From Thermodesulfobacteriaceae bacterium (lineage in GTDB: Bacteria > Desulfobacterota > Thermodesulfobacteria > Thermodesulfobacteriales > Thermodesulfobacteriaceae), in assembly GCA_025062245.1 (NCBI GenBank), contig JANXAD010000002.1, positions 1-64,000 on the forward strand: a stretch of 64,000 bases of DNA, in the 5' to 3' direction. The position numbers were made by a program, and so were the translations under genes. Under the pieces are notes generated by a model that was given only the letters and a program-made list of their open reading frames with translations, ran no database searches and was not told the DNA's origin. Below, piece after piece: positions 27,249-37,947 of the stretch. The stretch's first letter is position 1. Every line of letters begins with the position of its first letter.

Positions 27249-28817
27249 ATGGGTTTAACAGATGCCCTATATACTGGAACAAGTGGACTTAGGGCTCTTG
27301 GACACGGGATGAGCGTAATAGGAGATAATGTTTCCAATTTAAATACTACAGGATTTAAGGGTGCAAGAATCACTTTTAGCGATGTAATGGCTCAAAGTAT
27401 TAATACAGCTGCGGGTTCAGGTCAATTAGGAAGGGGAGCTAATATTCAAGCTCTCTATGCTCAGTTTACTCAAGGAGCCTTTGAAACCACTGCTAATCCC
27501 ACAGATATGGCTATAGCAGGGGCTGGATTTTTTATTTTAAGAAATCCTCAAGCAGTAGGTGGAGTTTTCTACAGCCGAGATGGACAATTTATAGTGGATA
27601 AGGAAGGCTTTTTAGTTAATCCACAGGGTTTAAGGGTTCAAGGTTGGAGGATTGATGAAGTAACTAATGACATTGTAGGAACCTTAACAGATATAAGAAT
27701 TGATAGAACCTCCCCTCCAGTTAAGAGCACTAAAATTGATGTAATTACCAATTTAGATGCCAGAGAAGAAAGAATAGATATAGGAGCTTTCGATATTAAT
27801 AATAATACTCTTTATGCCCTTTGGGATGCAACCCAAGGAGATGAGCCTATTTCTTCTACAGTTTATACCTATAGAACCTCTCTTTTAATTTATGATTCTC
27901 TGGGAACCCCCCATGAAATCACTATTTATTATCGTCCTGTAAAGGTTACCATTGGAAATGAAACTAAAAGTGTGTATGAATTTTTAGTAACCTGTAATCC
28001 TAATGAGGACATGAGACAGTTTGCAAGAGAAGACTTAAATCAGGGAAAAGAAGGAGTTTTAATGTATGGGATGCTTGAGTTTGATACTCAAGGAAATGTG
28101 ATAAGATTTTTAAATACCTATAGACTAAATCCTGAAACCGGAGATTTGGTGCGATTAGTGGATGAAACCGGACTTCCTGATGATGACACTTCAGATGAAG
28201 ATGTAGAATTTAGTGATGGTTCCTTTGGTGCTCTTGGGCCCACTGGCTATCCCTTAATGATTGCAGACTTTTTAGGAATAAATATAGATACTAACATACC
28301 TAAATCTCAGGCTCGGGAACAACTTCAACTAATAGAGCTAAATTTTGGATACTATTATAAAACTCTTACAGATAACCAGGTAAGGCAAGAAGCTATAAGA
28401 ACTACCCAATATGCAGCTCCTTCTGCTACTATTTTTTATGATCAAAATGGTTTTGGACCAGGTGCCTTAGAAAATATTGCAGTAGATAACGAAGGAAGAA
28501 TAAGTGGAGTTTATTCTAATGGCAGAATAGTTCCTCTTTGGATGGTAGGTTTAGCTAATTTTAATGCTCCTGAAAGGCTTCAAAAGGTAGGAAGTAATCT
28601 CTTTAGAGAAACTACCCATTCTGGTCCTCCTTTAACTGGAAAACCTGGAACTACTGGTTTGGGAACCATTGCTCCCAACTCTCTTGAACAATCAAATGTT
28701 GATTTGGGAGAACAATTTGTAAAAATGATTATCTTCCAAAGAGGCTTTCAAGCTGATGCAAGAATTATTACGGTTTCAGATAGCATGCTTGAGGAGCTTA
28801 TCAACCTTAAAAGGTAA
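27249..28817 (+). CDS. flgE: flagellar hook protein, second paralogue (FlgE)
   Basis: A 522-residue hook protein starting behind AAAGGAGG. N-terminus: LYTGTSGLRALGHGMSVIGD, then NVSNLNTTGFKGARI. Core: GAFETTANPTDMAIAGAGFF, RDGQFIVDKEGFLVNPQGLR, IYDSLGTPHEITIYYRP, and YDQNGFGPGALENIAV. C-terminus: NSLEQSNVDLGEQFVKMIIF and QRGFQADARIITVSDSMLEE. Size and motif completeness make this the better match to canonical FlgE of the two paralogues. It has its own FliA-type promoter, so it may be made later than, or in addition to, the first copy. Confidence 0.9.
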   Translation: MGLTDALYTGTSGLRALGHGMSVIGDNVSNLNTTGFKGARITFSDVMAQSINTAAGSGQLGRGANIQALYAQFTQGAFETTANPTDMAIAGAGFFILRNPQAVGGVFYSRDGQFIVDKEGFLVNPQGLRVQGWRIDEVTNDIVGTLTDIRIDRTSPPVKSTKIDVITNLDAREERIDIGAFDINNNTLYALWDATQGDEPISSTVYTYRTSLLIYDSLGTPHEITIYYRPVKVTIGNETKSVYEFLVTCNPNEDMRQFAREDLNQGKEGVLMYGMLEFDTQGNVIRFLNTYRLNPETGDLVRLVDETGLPDDDTSDEDVEFSDGSFGALGPTGYPLMIADFLGINIDTNIPKSQAREQLQLIELNFGYYYKTLTDNQVRQEAIRTTQYAAPSATIFYDQNGFGPGALENIAVDNEGRISGVYSNGRIVPLWMVGLANFNAPERLQKVGSNLFRETTHSGPPLTGKPGTTGLGTIAPNSLEQSNVDLGEQFVKMIIFQRGFQADARIITVSDSMLEELINLKR

Positions 28818-28894
28818 AACCTTGAAGTTTGACTAATTTTGTGCTAAGCTTTTCCGAGGCTGAGAAAAAATTGGGTTAAGGGAGGATAGGGGTC

Positions 28895-30178
28895 ATGGGA
28901 TTGCGTTCTAAGGTTTTTTATGAAAGAGCCCTTAAAGTTATTCCTGGAGGAGTAAATAGTCCAGTTAGAGCTTGTAGGGCTGTAAAAGGTGAGCCTATTT
29001 TTTTTGAAAAAGGAGAGGGTGCCTATCTAATAGATGTAGATGGAAATCGTTATTTGGATTATGTTTGTTCCTGGGGACCTTTAATTTTGGGACATGCCCA
29101 TCCTGAAGTTATAGCAGGAATTTATTTTGCAAGCAAAAAAGGAACCAGCTTCGGAGCTCCAACTTGGTTGGAAGTTGAACTGGCAGAATTAATAAAAAGC
29201 TGTATCCCTTCTATAGAAAAGTTGCGCTTAGTTAATTCTGGAACTGAAGCTACTATGAGTGCTATAAGACTTGCCAGAGCCTATACAGGAAGAAAAAAAA
29301 TTATTAAATTTGAAGGGTGTTATCATGGACATGTAGATTCTCTTTTAGTTAAAGCTGGTTCAGGACTGGCGACTTTTGGGATTCCTGCTAGCCCCGGCAT
29401 ACCAGAAGAGCTTACTGCTCATACCTTAAACCTTCCTTTTAATGATTTTGAAGCTGTTAAAAAGGCTTTTGAAACTTATGGAAGAGAAGTAGCAGGGGTA
29501 ATTGTAGAGCCTGTTCCAGGAAATATGGGTGTAGTTTTACCTAAGGAGAGTTTCTTAGAATTTTTAAGAGAAATAACTCAAAAATACGAAGCCCTTCTTA
29601 TTTTTGATGAGGTGATTACAGGATTTAGACTGGGTCTTTCTGGAGCTCAAGGAAGATACAATATTTCTCCAGACTTAACTTGTCTTGGGAAAATTATAGG
29701 AGGGGGGTTACCTGTAGGAGCCTATGGGGGAAAGGAAGAAATTATGAATCTCGTAGCCCCAGAAGGGCCAGTTTATCAAGCAGGAACTCTTTCTGGAAAT
29801 CCTATAGCAGTTTCTGCAGGACTTGCAACTCTTAAGGAACTTTTAAAACCAGGGACCTATGAAAAATTAGAGAAAGTTTCCCATTTTCTTGAAGAGGAAT
29901 TAAAGGAAGTTTTAAAAAGTTTAGGACTTTCCTATAGGATTTCTCGTGCTGGGTCTATGTTAACCCTGTTTTTTACCGAAAAAGAAGTGATTAATTTTGA
30001 AACAGCTCTAAGCTGTGATACAGAAAAGTTTGCTCTCTTTTGGCAAGGGATGCTTAAAGAGGGTATATATCTTCCGCCTTCTCAGTTTGAAGCTTGGTTT
30101 ATATCCTTAGCTCATAAGGAAGAAGATATTAATCAAACGATTAAAGCTGTTTATAAGGTTTTAAAAGAAATAGGCTAA
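28895..30178 (+). CDS. hemL: glutamate-1-semialdehyde 2,1-aminomutase
   Basis: A 427-residue PLP enzyme making 5-aminolevulinate for haem and sirohaem by the C5 pathway. Family blocks: VIPGGVNSPVRAC, YLDYVCSWGPLILGHAHP, RLVNSGTEATMSAIRLAR, FEGCYHGHVDSLLVKAGSG, LLIFDEVITGFRLG, and the PLP lysine in TCLGKIIGGGLPVGAYGG. The GGGAGGATAGG site precedes the ATG. Upstream, TTGAAG-N17-TAAGCT is a possible own promoter. It converges on ilvC with only 5 bp between stop codons. Confidence 0.97.
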   Translation: MGLRSKVFYERALKVIPGGVNSPVRACRAVKGEPIFFEKGEGAYLIDVDGNRYLDYVCSWGPLILGHAHPEVIAGIYFASKKGTSFGAPTWLEVELAELIKSCIPSIEKLRLVNSGTEATMSAIRLARAYTGRKKIIKFEGCYHGHVDSLLVKAGSGLATFGIPASPGIPEELTAHTLNLPFNDFEAVKKAFETYGREVAGVIVEPVPGNMGVVLPKESFLEFLREITQKYEALLIFDEVITGFRLGLSGAQGRYNISPDLTCLGKIIGGGLPVGAYGGKEEIMNLVAPEGPVYQAGTLSGNPIAVSAGLATLKELLKPGTYEKLEKVSHFLEEELKEVLKSLGLSYRISRAGSMLTLFFTEKEVINFETALSCDTEKFALFWQGMLKEGIYLPPSQFEAWFISLAHKEEDINQTIKAVYKVLKEIG

Positions 30179-30183
30179 AAAAT

Positions 30184-31182
30184 TTATTCTTCAGGTTTTT
30201 TAATCCAAGGCATAAGGGCTCTTAGTTTTTTTCCTATTTCTTCTATAGGATGTTCAGCCTCCTTTCTTCTTAAAGCATTTAAAACTGGTCTTCCAGCTTG
30301 ATTTTCAAGAATCCACTCTCTGGCAAACTCTCCGCTTTGAATTTCCTTTAAAATCTTTTTCATCTCAGCTCTTACAGCTTCATTTATAACCCTTGGGCCT
30401 CTGGTTAAGTCTCCATATTCAGCAGTATCACTTATGGAATATCTCATAAAAGAAAGGCCTCCTTCATAGATTAAATCTACGATAAGTTTAAGCTCATGTA
30501 GACATTCAAAGTAAGCTATTTCAGGTTGATATCCTGCTTCTACCAGGGTTTCAAATCCAGCTTTAATTAGGGCTGAAACTCCTCCACAAAGAACTACTTG
30601 TTCGCCAAAAAGATCGGTTTCAGTTTCTTCTTTAAAGGTAGTTTTTATTACTCCTGCTCTGGTTCCACCAATTCCTTTGGCGTAGGCTAAGGCTTTAGTG
30701 AAAGCTTCCCCTGTGGCATCTTGATAGATAGCTAACAAACAGGGCACTCCTGCTCCCTTTTCAAATTCTCTTCTCACTAAATGTCCAGGTCCCTTGGGGG
30801 CAACCATAGCTACATCTATCTCCTTAGGAGGCACAATTTGATTATAGTGAATGTTAAAACCATGAGCAAAAAGAAGCATCTTTCCTGGTTTTAAAACCGG
30901 TTCAATTTCCTCTTTGTATATCAAAGGTTGAGCTTGATCTGGAAGAAGAAACATGATAAGGTCTGCCTTTTCACAGGCTTCTCTTATAGGAAGAGGCTCA
31001 AATCCTTGAGATTGAGCTCTTTTCCAACTCTTACTTTCTGGTTTTAAACCAACCACTACTTTAAGTCCAGAGTCTCTTAAATTTAAGGCATGAGCATGTC
31101 CCTGACTTCCATATCCCAAAACAGCTATCATTTTGTCCTTTAAGACCGAAAGGTCAGCATCTTTGTCTGTATAAATCTCCAT
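30184..31182 (-). CDS. ilvC: ketol-acid reductoisomerase (class I)
   Basis: A 332-residue enzyme of valine, leucine and isoleucine synthesis, converting acetolactate or acetohydroxybutyrate to the dihydroxy acid. The N-terminal dinucleotide site is [20 protein letters not shown]. The knotted C-terminal domain has the metal-binding acids in [18 protein letters not shown] and [38 protein letters not shown] is also typical. Length is that of the short class I form. It has a good AGGAGG site and stands as a single gene on this strand. Confidence 0.97.
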   Translation of the reverse strand: MEIYTDKDADLSVLKDKMIAVLGYGSQGHAHALNLRDSGLKVVVGLKPESKSWKRAQSQGFEPLPIREACEKADLIMFLLPDQAQPLIYKEEIEPVLKPGKMLLFAHGFNIHYNQIVPPKEIDVAMVAPKGPGHLVRREFEKGAGVPCLLAIYQDATGEAFTKALAYAKGIGGTRAGVIKTTFKEETETDLFGEQVVLCGGVSALIKAGFETLVEAGYQPEIAYFECLHELKLIVDLIYEGGLSFMRYSISDTAEYGDLTRGPRVINEAVRAEMKKILKEIQSGEFAREWILENQAGRPVLNALRRKEAEHPIEEIGKKLRALMPWIKKPEE

Positions 31183-31206
31183 TTTTAAACCTCCTCTTTT
31201 TTAAAA

Positions 31207-31229
31207 TTGGAAATTTTCCAAAATATAAC
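31207..31229 (-). promoter_or_regulatory. palindrome at the ilvC promoter (possible operator)
   Basis: TTGGAAATTTTCCAA (31207-31221) is a perfect inverted repeat about one central base, touching a minus-strand TATATT-type -10 at about 31222-31229. A repressor site is plausible but unproven. Confidence 0.35.
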
Positions 31230-31254
31230 ACCTAAATAGGAAGTTTACAAGAAA

Positions 31255-31500
31255 ATGTATGAGTCCACAGGTTTTGGGATTGAGGATTTGGGACTGTGCC
31301 CTGTTAAAGTTCTCTAAATCTTAAAACAACTTTTCCCCCCTATACTCTATAAAATCCTTCTTTAAGGTCTTTTTCTAAATCTTTACCTAACTTTAAGCCT
31401 AAAGAGAAGCCGGAAATCTCATACTTAACCTTTTAATCTTTTTAAGGAATAGATTCTTTTTAAGGACTTTTTATTTTTCCGAAGGAGATGGAACTTATGC
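31255..31500 (-). mobile_element. decayed, internally deleted IS copy (DDE transposase remnant)
   Basis: Read on the minus strand, the region starts with GCATAAGTTC near 31497 and ends with GGACTCATACAT at 31255. Scattered pieces match the other two copies in this window (47742-48143 and 59333-59935), for example GATTTAGAGAACTTTAACAG and the run ATTTTATAGAGTATA. It is far too short and broken to encode a transposase. Most of the 343 bp gap between ilvC and the radical-SAM gene is this remnant. Confidence 0.7.
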
Positions 31501-31526
31501 AGAGGGCTTGGAGGAAAAAAAGAATT

Positions 31527-33857
31527 TTATTTTAATTTTGAAATTCTGATTACTTCTAAAGGGTTAGCTAACTGAGTTTTATTTTTTAAAAACTTTAAAA
31601 TAGAAAAATTTTCTGAATTAGAAATTTTTAGAAGATAAACCTTAGAGTCTAATTTTTTAAACGAGAACTCTTGGTTAGAAAGCTCTTTAAAATTTAAAAT
31701 TTGTAAAGGATCAAAGATTTTATAAATTTCTTCTTTTTTTAGGGGTAATTGAGGCCTATTTGTGCTTACGGTAACCTTTTTTATTTTAAGTCCCGGATAA
31801 AGTTCTAATCCCATTAAGGTATTTTCTAAATCCTTCTTTCCTATAGCCAAAGCTATATACTCCCTTTCTGATTCTATCCCTACAGGGAGAGCCTTATCTA
31901 CTAAAATTTTAGGCTGGGGATGGAAACCTAAGGTATACACTAAAGGAAACTGCAAACGTTTTAAAATCAAAATAAAAAGTCTAATCACCTCTAATTGAGA
32001 AAGAAAGATAGCTTTATCCTTTTTGGTATAAAAAATTTCGTACCAAAATTCCTTTTCTTCTGTGGGAGGGTGAACCTTTAAAATAAAGGGTGTTTCCTTG
32101 GCAGAAGGGGCTAAAAGAGTTTTAATTTCCCTATTGCAGACTCCACAGTGATTACATTCTACTTTACAATCCTTAGTGATTTTTTCTTGATAGGCCTTTT
32201 CTCTTTCTTGAAGTAAAAACTCCTTAGAGACTCTTAAGTTTATATGGTCCCAGGGAAGAACCTCCTCAAGTTTTCTTTCCCTTAGGTAAGCTTCAAGATC
32301 TATTTTAAGTTCCCAGGCAACCTCTCTCCATACCATCAGGTTAAAAAAATCCTTCCAACTATTAAGTCTGGCTCCCCTTTGATAGGCCTTTTCAATAGAC
32401 ATCCTTAGACTTCTATCTCCTCTGGCTATAACTCCTTCTAAAAAACTTTGCTCTGGAGAATGATATTTAAAGACTTTTGAAGGAAGAAATTTTTTTAGAA
32501 AGGAAATTTTTTCATAGGTTTCTTTTAAAGAAATTTGTCTTTCCCATTGAAAGGGAGTTTGAGGTTTAGGAACAAAAGTAGAAACTGAAATTTTGATTTC
32601 AAGTTTGGGAAAGGTTTTTTTAAGTTCTTTATAAATATGAGCTATGCCTTTTAGGTCTTCCTCAGTTTCAGTAGGAAGGCCTATCATAAAATAAAGTTTA
32701 ACCCTTCTCCAACCCAATTTATAAGCTAATTCCAGGTCCTTCCAAAGATCTTCTACTTTTATATCTTTGTTAATCACTCTTCTTAATCTTTCTGTTCCGG
32801 CTTCAGGAGCGAGGGTTAAACCAGTTTTTCTACCAAGCTTTATAAACTCAAGAAGTTCTTCACTTAGACTTCCTACCCTTAAAGAAGGAAGAGAGAAGAA
32901 AAAGGTCCTCTGGTTTTCAGAATAAAAAGTTAATTTTAAAAGATTGATTAATTCCGTTAAACAGGAATAATCACAGGTAGAAAGGGACATAAGGGAGGCT
33001 TCAAAATATCCTGTTTCTTTAAAGTTTTGATAGAGTTCTTTTAAAATCATTTTAGGAGTCTTTTCTCTTAAGGGACGATAATAAATAGAGGCTTCACAAA
33101 ATCTACATCCTCTGGTGCATCCTCGCGAAATTTCCAAGGGAATCCGATCATGTGAAAGAGGAATAATAGGAATTCCAAAAAGATAAAAGTAATTTTTAGG
33201 GTTTAAGTTTGAAACTACCCTTTTTTTAACTGAATTTCTTATGGGGGGAACATAAACTCCTTCTATCTGAGTTAAGGCTTCCCATAGTTTTACTCTCTTT
33301 TGGCCTGAATTTTTCCACTCCTTTATCAGTTCCAAAACTTCAAAAATTACTTCTTCTCCATCTCCAATTATCATGGCATCAAAAAATTCAGCTACGGGTT
33401 CAGGATTTCCACAGCAAGGTCCACCTCCTAACACTATAGGGTCAAATTCCGTTCTTTGTTCAGCCCTCCAAGGAATTCCGCTTAAATCTAAAATATTTAA
33501 AATTTCTGTTGCTAAAAGTTCATAGGCATAACTTATTCCTAGGAGATCAAATTCTCTTAAAGGTTTTCTATAGTTAAGGCTTAAAAGAGGAATTTTTGAA
33601 GTTTTTAGTTCTTTTTCAAAGTCAGGAGCTACTGCAAAACAGAGGTCTGCAAGGTAATCGGAAGATTGGTTAACTAAGGAACTTAAAATAATTATCCCTA
33701 AGTGGGAACGCCCTATTTCATAAAGATCTGGATAGCAAAAACAAACTTTTAACTTAGTTTTTTCCCAGTCCTTTTTTAGAAAAAAGGGTTCTTCTCCTAA
33801 ATATCTTGAAGGCTTACGAACCTTTATTAAAATGTCATAGGGATAATCCTTTTCCAT
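31527..33857 (-). CDS. radical SAM protein (TIGR03960-type) fused to a DUF2344 domain
   Basis: A 776-residue protein. The N-terminal part (to about 210) is a B12-binding-like domain (KVCFCYPDLYEIGRSHLG, PIVLGGGPCCGNPEPVAEFF, MIIGDGEEVI). Then comes a radical SAM barrel with the cluster motif in SRGCTRGCRFCEASIYYRPL. A short Cys patch (CKVECNHCGVC, about 570) follows. The last 200 residues are a DUF2344 domain (FYTKKDKAIFLSQLEVIRLF, YTLGFHPQPKILVDKALPVG). This is the usual fused family of unknown substrate, often linked with Rne/RNase-G or tRNA genes in other bacteria. It diverges from the DUF429 gene with only 17 bp between start codons. Confidence 0.85.
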   Translation of the reverse strand: MEKDYPYDILIKVRKPSRYLGEEPFFLKKDWEKTKLKVCFCYPDLYEIGRSHLGIIILSSLVNQSSDYLADLCFAVAPDFEKELKTSKIPLLSLNYRKPLREFDLLGISYAYELLATEILNILDLSGIPWRAEQRTEFDPIVLGGGPCCGNPEPVAEFFDAMIIGDGEEVIFEVLELIKEWKNSGQKRVKLWEALTQIEGVYVPPIRNSVKKRVVSNLNPKNYFYLFGIPIIPLSHDRIPLEISRGCTRGCRFCEASIYYRPLREKTPKMILKELYQNFKETGYFEASLMSLSTCDYSCLTELINLLKLTFYSENQRTFFFSLPSLRVGSLSEELLEFIKLGRKTGLTLAPEAGTERLRRVINKDIKVEDLWKDLELAYKLGWRRVKLYFMIGLPTETEEDLKGIAHIYKELKKTFPKLEIKISVSTFVPKPQTPFQWERQISLKETYEKISFLKKFLPSKVFKYHSPEQSFLEGVIARGDRSLRMSIEKAYQRGARLNSWKDFFNLMVWREVAWELKIDLEAYLRERKLEEVLPWDHINLRVSKEFLLQEREKAYQEKITKDCKVECNHCGVCNREIKTLLAPSAKETPFILKVHPPTEEKEFWYEIFYTKKDKAIFLSQLEVIRLFILILKRLQFPLVYTLGFHPQPKILVDKALPVGIESEREYIALAIGKKDLENTLMGLELYPGLKIKKVTVSTNRPQLPLKKEEIYKIFDPLQILNFKELSNQEFSFKKLDSKVYLLKISNSENFSILKFLKNKTQLANPLEVIRISKLK

Positions 33858-33874
33858 GTTTTAAAATTTAATAC

Positions 33875-34543
33875 ATGTTTTACTTTTTAGGAATAGACTT
33901 AGCTGGGAGTAAAAATACTTGGGCAGTAAGTTTGGAGAAAGGAGAAAAGGGCTTAGCTCTTACACCAGTATTATCTTTAAAAAATTCTTCTTCTCCCAGT
34001 GTTATAACAGATTTGTTTGAAATTCTCTCTTTTTGTATGAAAAATAAAGTATTATCTGTAGCTATAGATGCACCTTTAAGTTTTTCCCTTTCTAATTCAA
34101 CTGGTTTTAGGCTTTCAGATAGAAAGCTTAAGGAGCTTCTTCCTAAGAAAGCTAAAAATTGGGTAGTATCCTATCATGCTCTTATGGGTGTTCCTATTAG
34201 AGCGCTTCTTTTAGCTCAAGAAATTTCTCCTTACTGTGGAGCTATTCTTGAGACCCATCCTCGAGCATGTTTTTACTTGGCCTTGCCTGAAGATAAAAAA
34301 TATTTAGCCTTCGAGTACAAGAAAAGAAATTTAAATGAGGAAGAAGAAAAATTTTTACTTAAGTTTTTTTTAGAAAAGTTTAAACTTAAAATTTCTTTCC
34401 CTTTTTCCTTTAAGGAGGGTATAATAGATGCTATTTTTTGTGCTTTAGTAGCTAATTTCTATTTTTCTTCTCCAGAAAGATTACTCTTTTTACCTTCCGA
34501 AGAGGGATTGAAAGGATTTGGACCTTTTGTTTTACTCTTTTAA
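33875..34543 (+). CDS. DUF429 family protein (RNase H-like predicted nuclease)
   Basis: A 222-residue protein of the DUF429 type: GIDLAGSKNTWAVSLE at the N-terminus (first acidic residue of an RNase H-like fold), VAIDAPLSFSLSN with the second acid, RALLLAQEI, and EGIIDAIFCALVA with the last acidic residue. The family is predicted to be a nuclease or ATPase, but the substrate is unknown. Its start codon is 17 bp from that of the divergent radical-SAM gene, so the promoters must lie inside coding sequence. Confidence 0.8.
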   Translation: MFYFLGIDLAGSKNTWAVSLEKGEKGLALTPVLSLKNSSSPSVITDLFEILSFCMKNKVLSVAIDAPLSFSLSNSTGFRLSDRKLKELLPKKAKNWVVSYHALMGVPIRALLLAQEISPYCGAILETHPRACFYLALPEDKKYLAFEYKKRNLNEEEEKFLLKFFLEKFKLKISFPFSFKEGIIDAIFCALVANFYFSSPERLLFLPSEEGLKGFGPFVLLF

Positions 34544-34567
34544 TTTTTAAAAGCTGTTTTAAAATGA

Positions 34568-36271
<1,704 letters not shown>

Positions 36272-36291
<20 letters not shown>

Positions 36292-36820
36292 AGAGATGTA
36301 TTTTTTGCAATTTTAAGAAATTTTGATAATTTTGGTAAAGTTCTCTTAGAGAAAGCTTAAATAAAGGGTGGATCCAATTTTCTGCAATTTCCAAAGAGGG
36401 CATCATCACAAAGGCTCTCAAATGGGCTTTAGGATGGGGGATTTTTAGAAAATTTTCATGGATAACATTTTTTTCATAAAGAATAATATCTATATCGATA
36501 AAACGATCTTCGTAGAGGTGATTAGTTCTTTTCTGTCTTCCCAGAAGGAATTCAATTTTTTTAATTTCTAAAAGAAGAGCCCAGGGAGAAAGGGAGGTTT
36601 TTATGATAAGTGAAAAATTGAGAAAATAATTAGAACTTTTGTATTCCATAGGTGGGCTTTCATAGAGATGGGAGATTTTTTCTATTTTTAAGGGAAGTTT
36701 ATTTAGTAAAAAAAGAGCCCTCTTTAAAAAGGCTTCTCTTTCTCCTAAATTACTACCTAAATTTAATAAGGCTTTTTTTAAAGTTTCAGGGTAGAAATTC
36801 TCTGGAGAGCCTTTTTTAAT
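36272..36820 (-). CDS. folK: HPPK, folate biosynthesis pyrophosphokinase, apparent AUU start
   Basis: 2-amino-4-hydroxy-6-hydroxymethyldihydropteridine pyrophosphokinase. The first ATG in frame is at 36649, but this would delete essential N-terminal sequence. The frame is open further upstream and encodes the family start LLNLGSNLGERE, then ISHLYESPPMEYKSSNYFLN. After the ATG come LGRQKRTNHLYEDRFIDIDI and IPHPKAHLRAFVMMPSLEIA. Between the in-frame TGA and LGSN there is no ATG, GTG or TTG. An ATT at 36818-36820 has GAGGAGG 4-5 bases before it, inside the end of dapL, and gives about 182 residues. I infer an AUU start, or else a sequence error here. Product call is firm; start is not. Confidence 0.85.
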
Positions 36821-37935
36821 TTTTCCTCCTCAACAGTTAAGGCTATTCTAAAATAGCCCTCTCCATACTTACCAAATCCTACCCCAGGGGTTACTACTAT
36901 TCCCGTTTCATTTAAAAGCTTTTTGCAAAATTCTTGAGAAGAATAATTTTCAGGTGTTTTTACCCATAAATAAAAGGTGGCTGAAGGAATCTTAAATTTA
37001 AAGCCTAATTTCTTAAGTTCTTCAGTTAAAAAGTCTCTTCTTTTTTTAAAAGTCATTCTTATAGATGGGGTTAGGCTTTCTAAATTTTCTAAGGCAAAGG
37101 CTCCAGCTTCTTGAAGGGCTGTAAAGACTCCAGAGTCTACATTATTTTTAACCTTAGCTAAAGCAGAAATTAGAAAGCTATTTCCTATAGCAAAGCCAAT
37201 TCTCCAACCAGTCATACAAAAAGTTTTAGATAGGCTGTGAAATTCTATAGCTCTCTCTTTAGCTTCATCTATTTCAAGAATACTTGGGGGAGGAGTTTCA
37301 AAGTATATTTCCACATAAGCAGCGTCATGAGCTACAATAAAATTATATTTTTTAGCTAATTTTATAACTTCTTTAAAAAATTCCTTAGAAGCTGAGGAGG
37401 TAGTAGGATTGTTAGGATAATTGAGCCATAAAATTTTAGTTTTTTGCAAAATATTGGAAGGAATACTTCCTAAATCAGGTAAAAATTCCCTTTCCCAAGT
37501 AAGGGGTAAATAATAGGGTATTCCATCTGTAAGAAGCGTTCCAAGATGATAAACAGGATAGGCTGGATCAGGGCATAAAACTATATCTTCAGGATTGACA
37601 AAAGCTATAGGAAAGTGGGCTATACCCTCTTTAGAACCTATAAGAGCTAAAACCTCAGTTTCTGGATCTAAGGTAATTCCAAACCTTTTTTTTATATAGT
37701 TAGCACAGGCTTTTCTATAAAAAAGACTTCCTGCATTTGAAGGATAACGATGGTGGGAGGGCTTTTCTAAAGCCTTTTTAGCAACTTCTACAATTTCTAA
37801 AGGAGTTGGCAAATCTGGATCTCCGATACCTAAATCAATAACTTCTACTCCTTCTTGAATTTTTTCTTGTTTAAGTTTGTCTAATTCTACGAATAGATAG
37901 GGAGGAATTTTTTTTAATCTTTCAGAGAGCTCCAT
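36778..37935 (-). CDS. dapL: LL-diaminopimelate aminotransferase
   Basis: A 385-residue class I/II PLP aminotransferase. VIDLGIGDPDLPTP, RYPSNAGSLFYRKACANYI, VLALIGSKEGIAHFPIAFVN, LWLNYPNNPTT, the PLP lysine in FHSLSKTFCMTGWRIGFA, and the arginine in RIALTVEE fit the DapL-type group (direct conversion of tetrahydrodipicolinate to LL-DAP for lysine and peptidoglycan). An aspartate-type aminotransferase of the same clan is the alternative. It lies 12 bp after ino1 and overlaps folK. Confidence 0.85.
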   Translation of the reverse strand: MELSERLKKIPPYLFVELDKLKQEKIQEGVEVIDLGIGDPDLPTPLEIVEVAKKALEKPSHHRYPSNAGSLFYRKACANYIKKRFGITLDPETEVLALIGSKEGIAHFPIAFVNPEDIVLCPDPAYPVYHLGTLLTDGIPYYLPLTWEREFLPDLGSIPSNILQKTKILWLNYPNNPTTSSASKEFFKEVIKLAKKYNFIVAHDAAYVEIYFETPPPSILEIDEAKERAIEFHSLSKTFCMTGWRIGFAIGNSFLISALAKVKNNVDSGVFTALQEAGAFALENLESLTPSIRMTFKKRRDFLTEELKKLGFKFKIPSATFYLWVKTPENYSSQEFCKKLLNETGIVVTPGVGFGKYGEGYFRIALTVEEEKLKKALQRISTLKL

Positions 37936-37947
37936 ATTTTTTCTCCT

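Noticed and set aside
27128-27373. Minus-strand ORF between the hook genes
   Set aside because: Antisense shadow covering the FliA-type promoter and both hook gene ends.
30886-30902. GGTTTTAAAACC palindrome inside ilvC as a terminator
   Set aside because: Inside coding sequence, with no T-run behind it; resembles the nuo terminator by chance.
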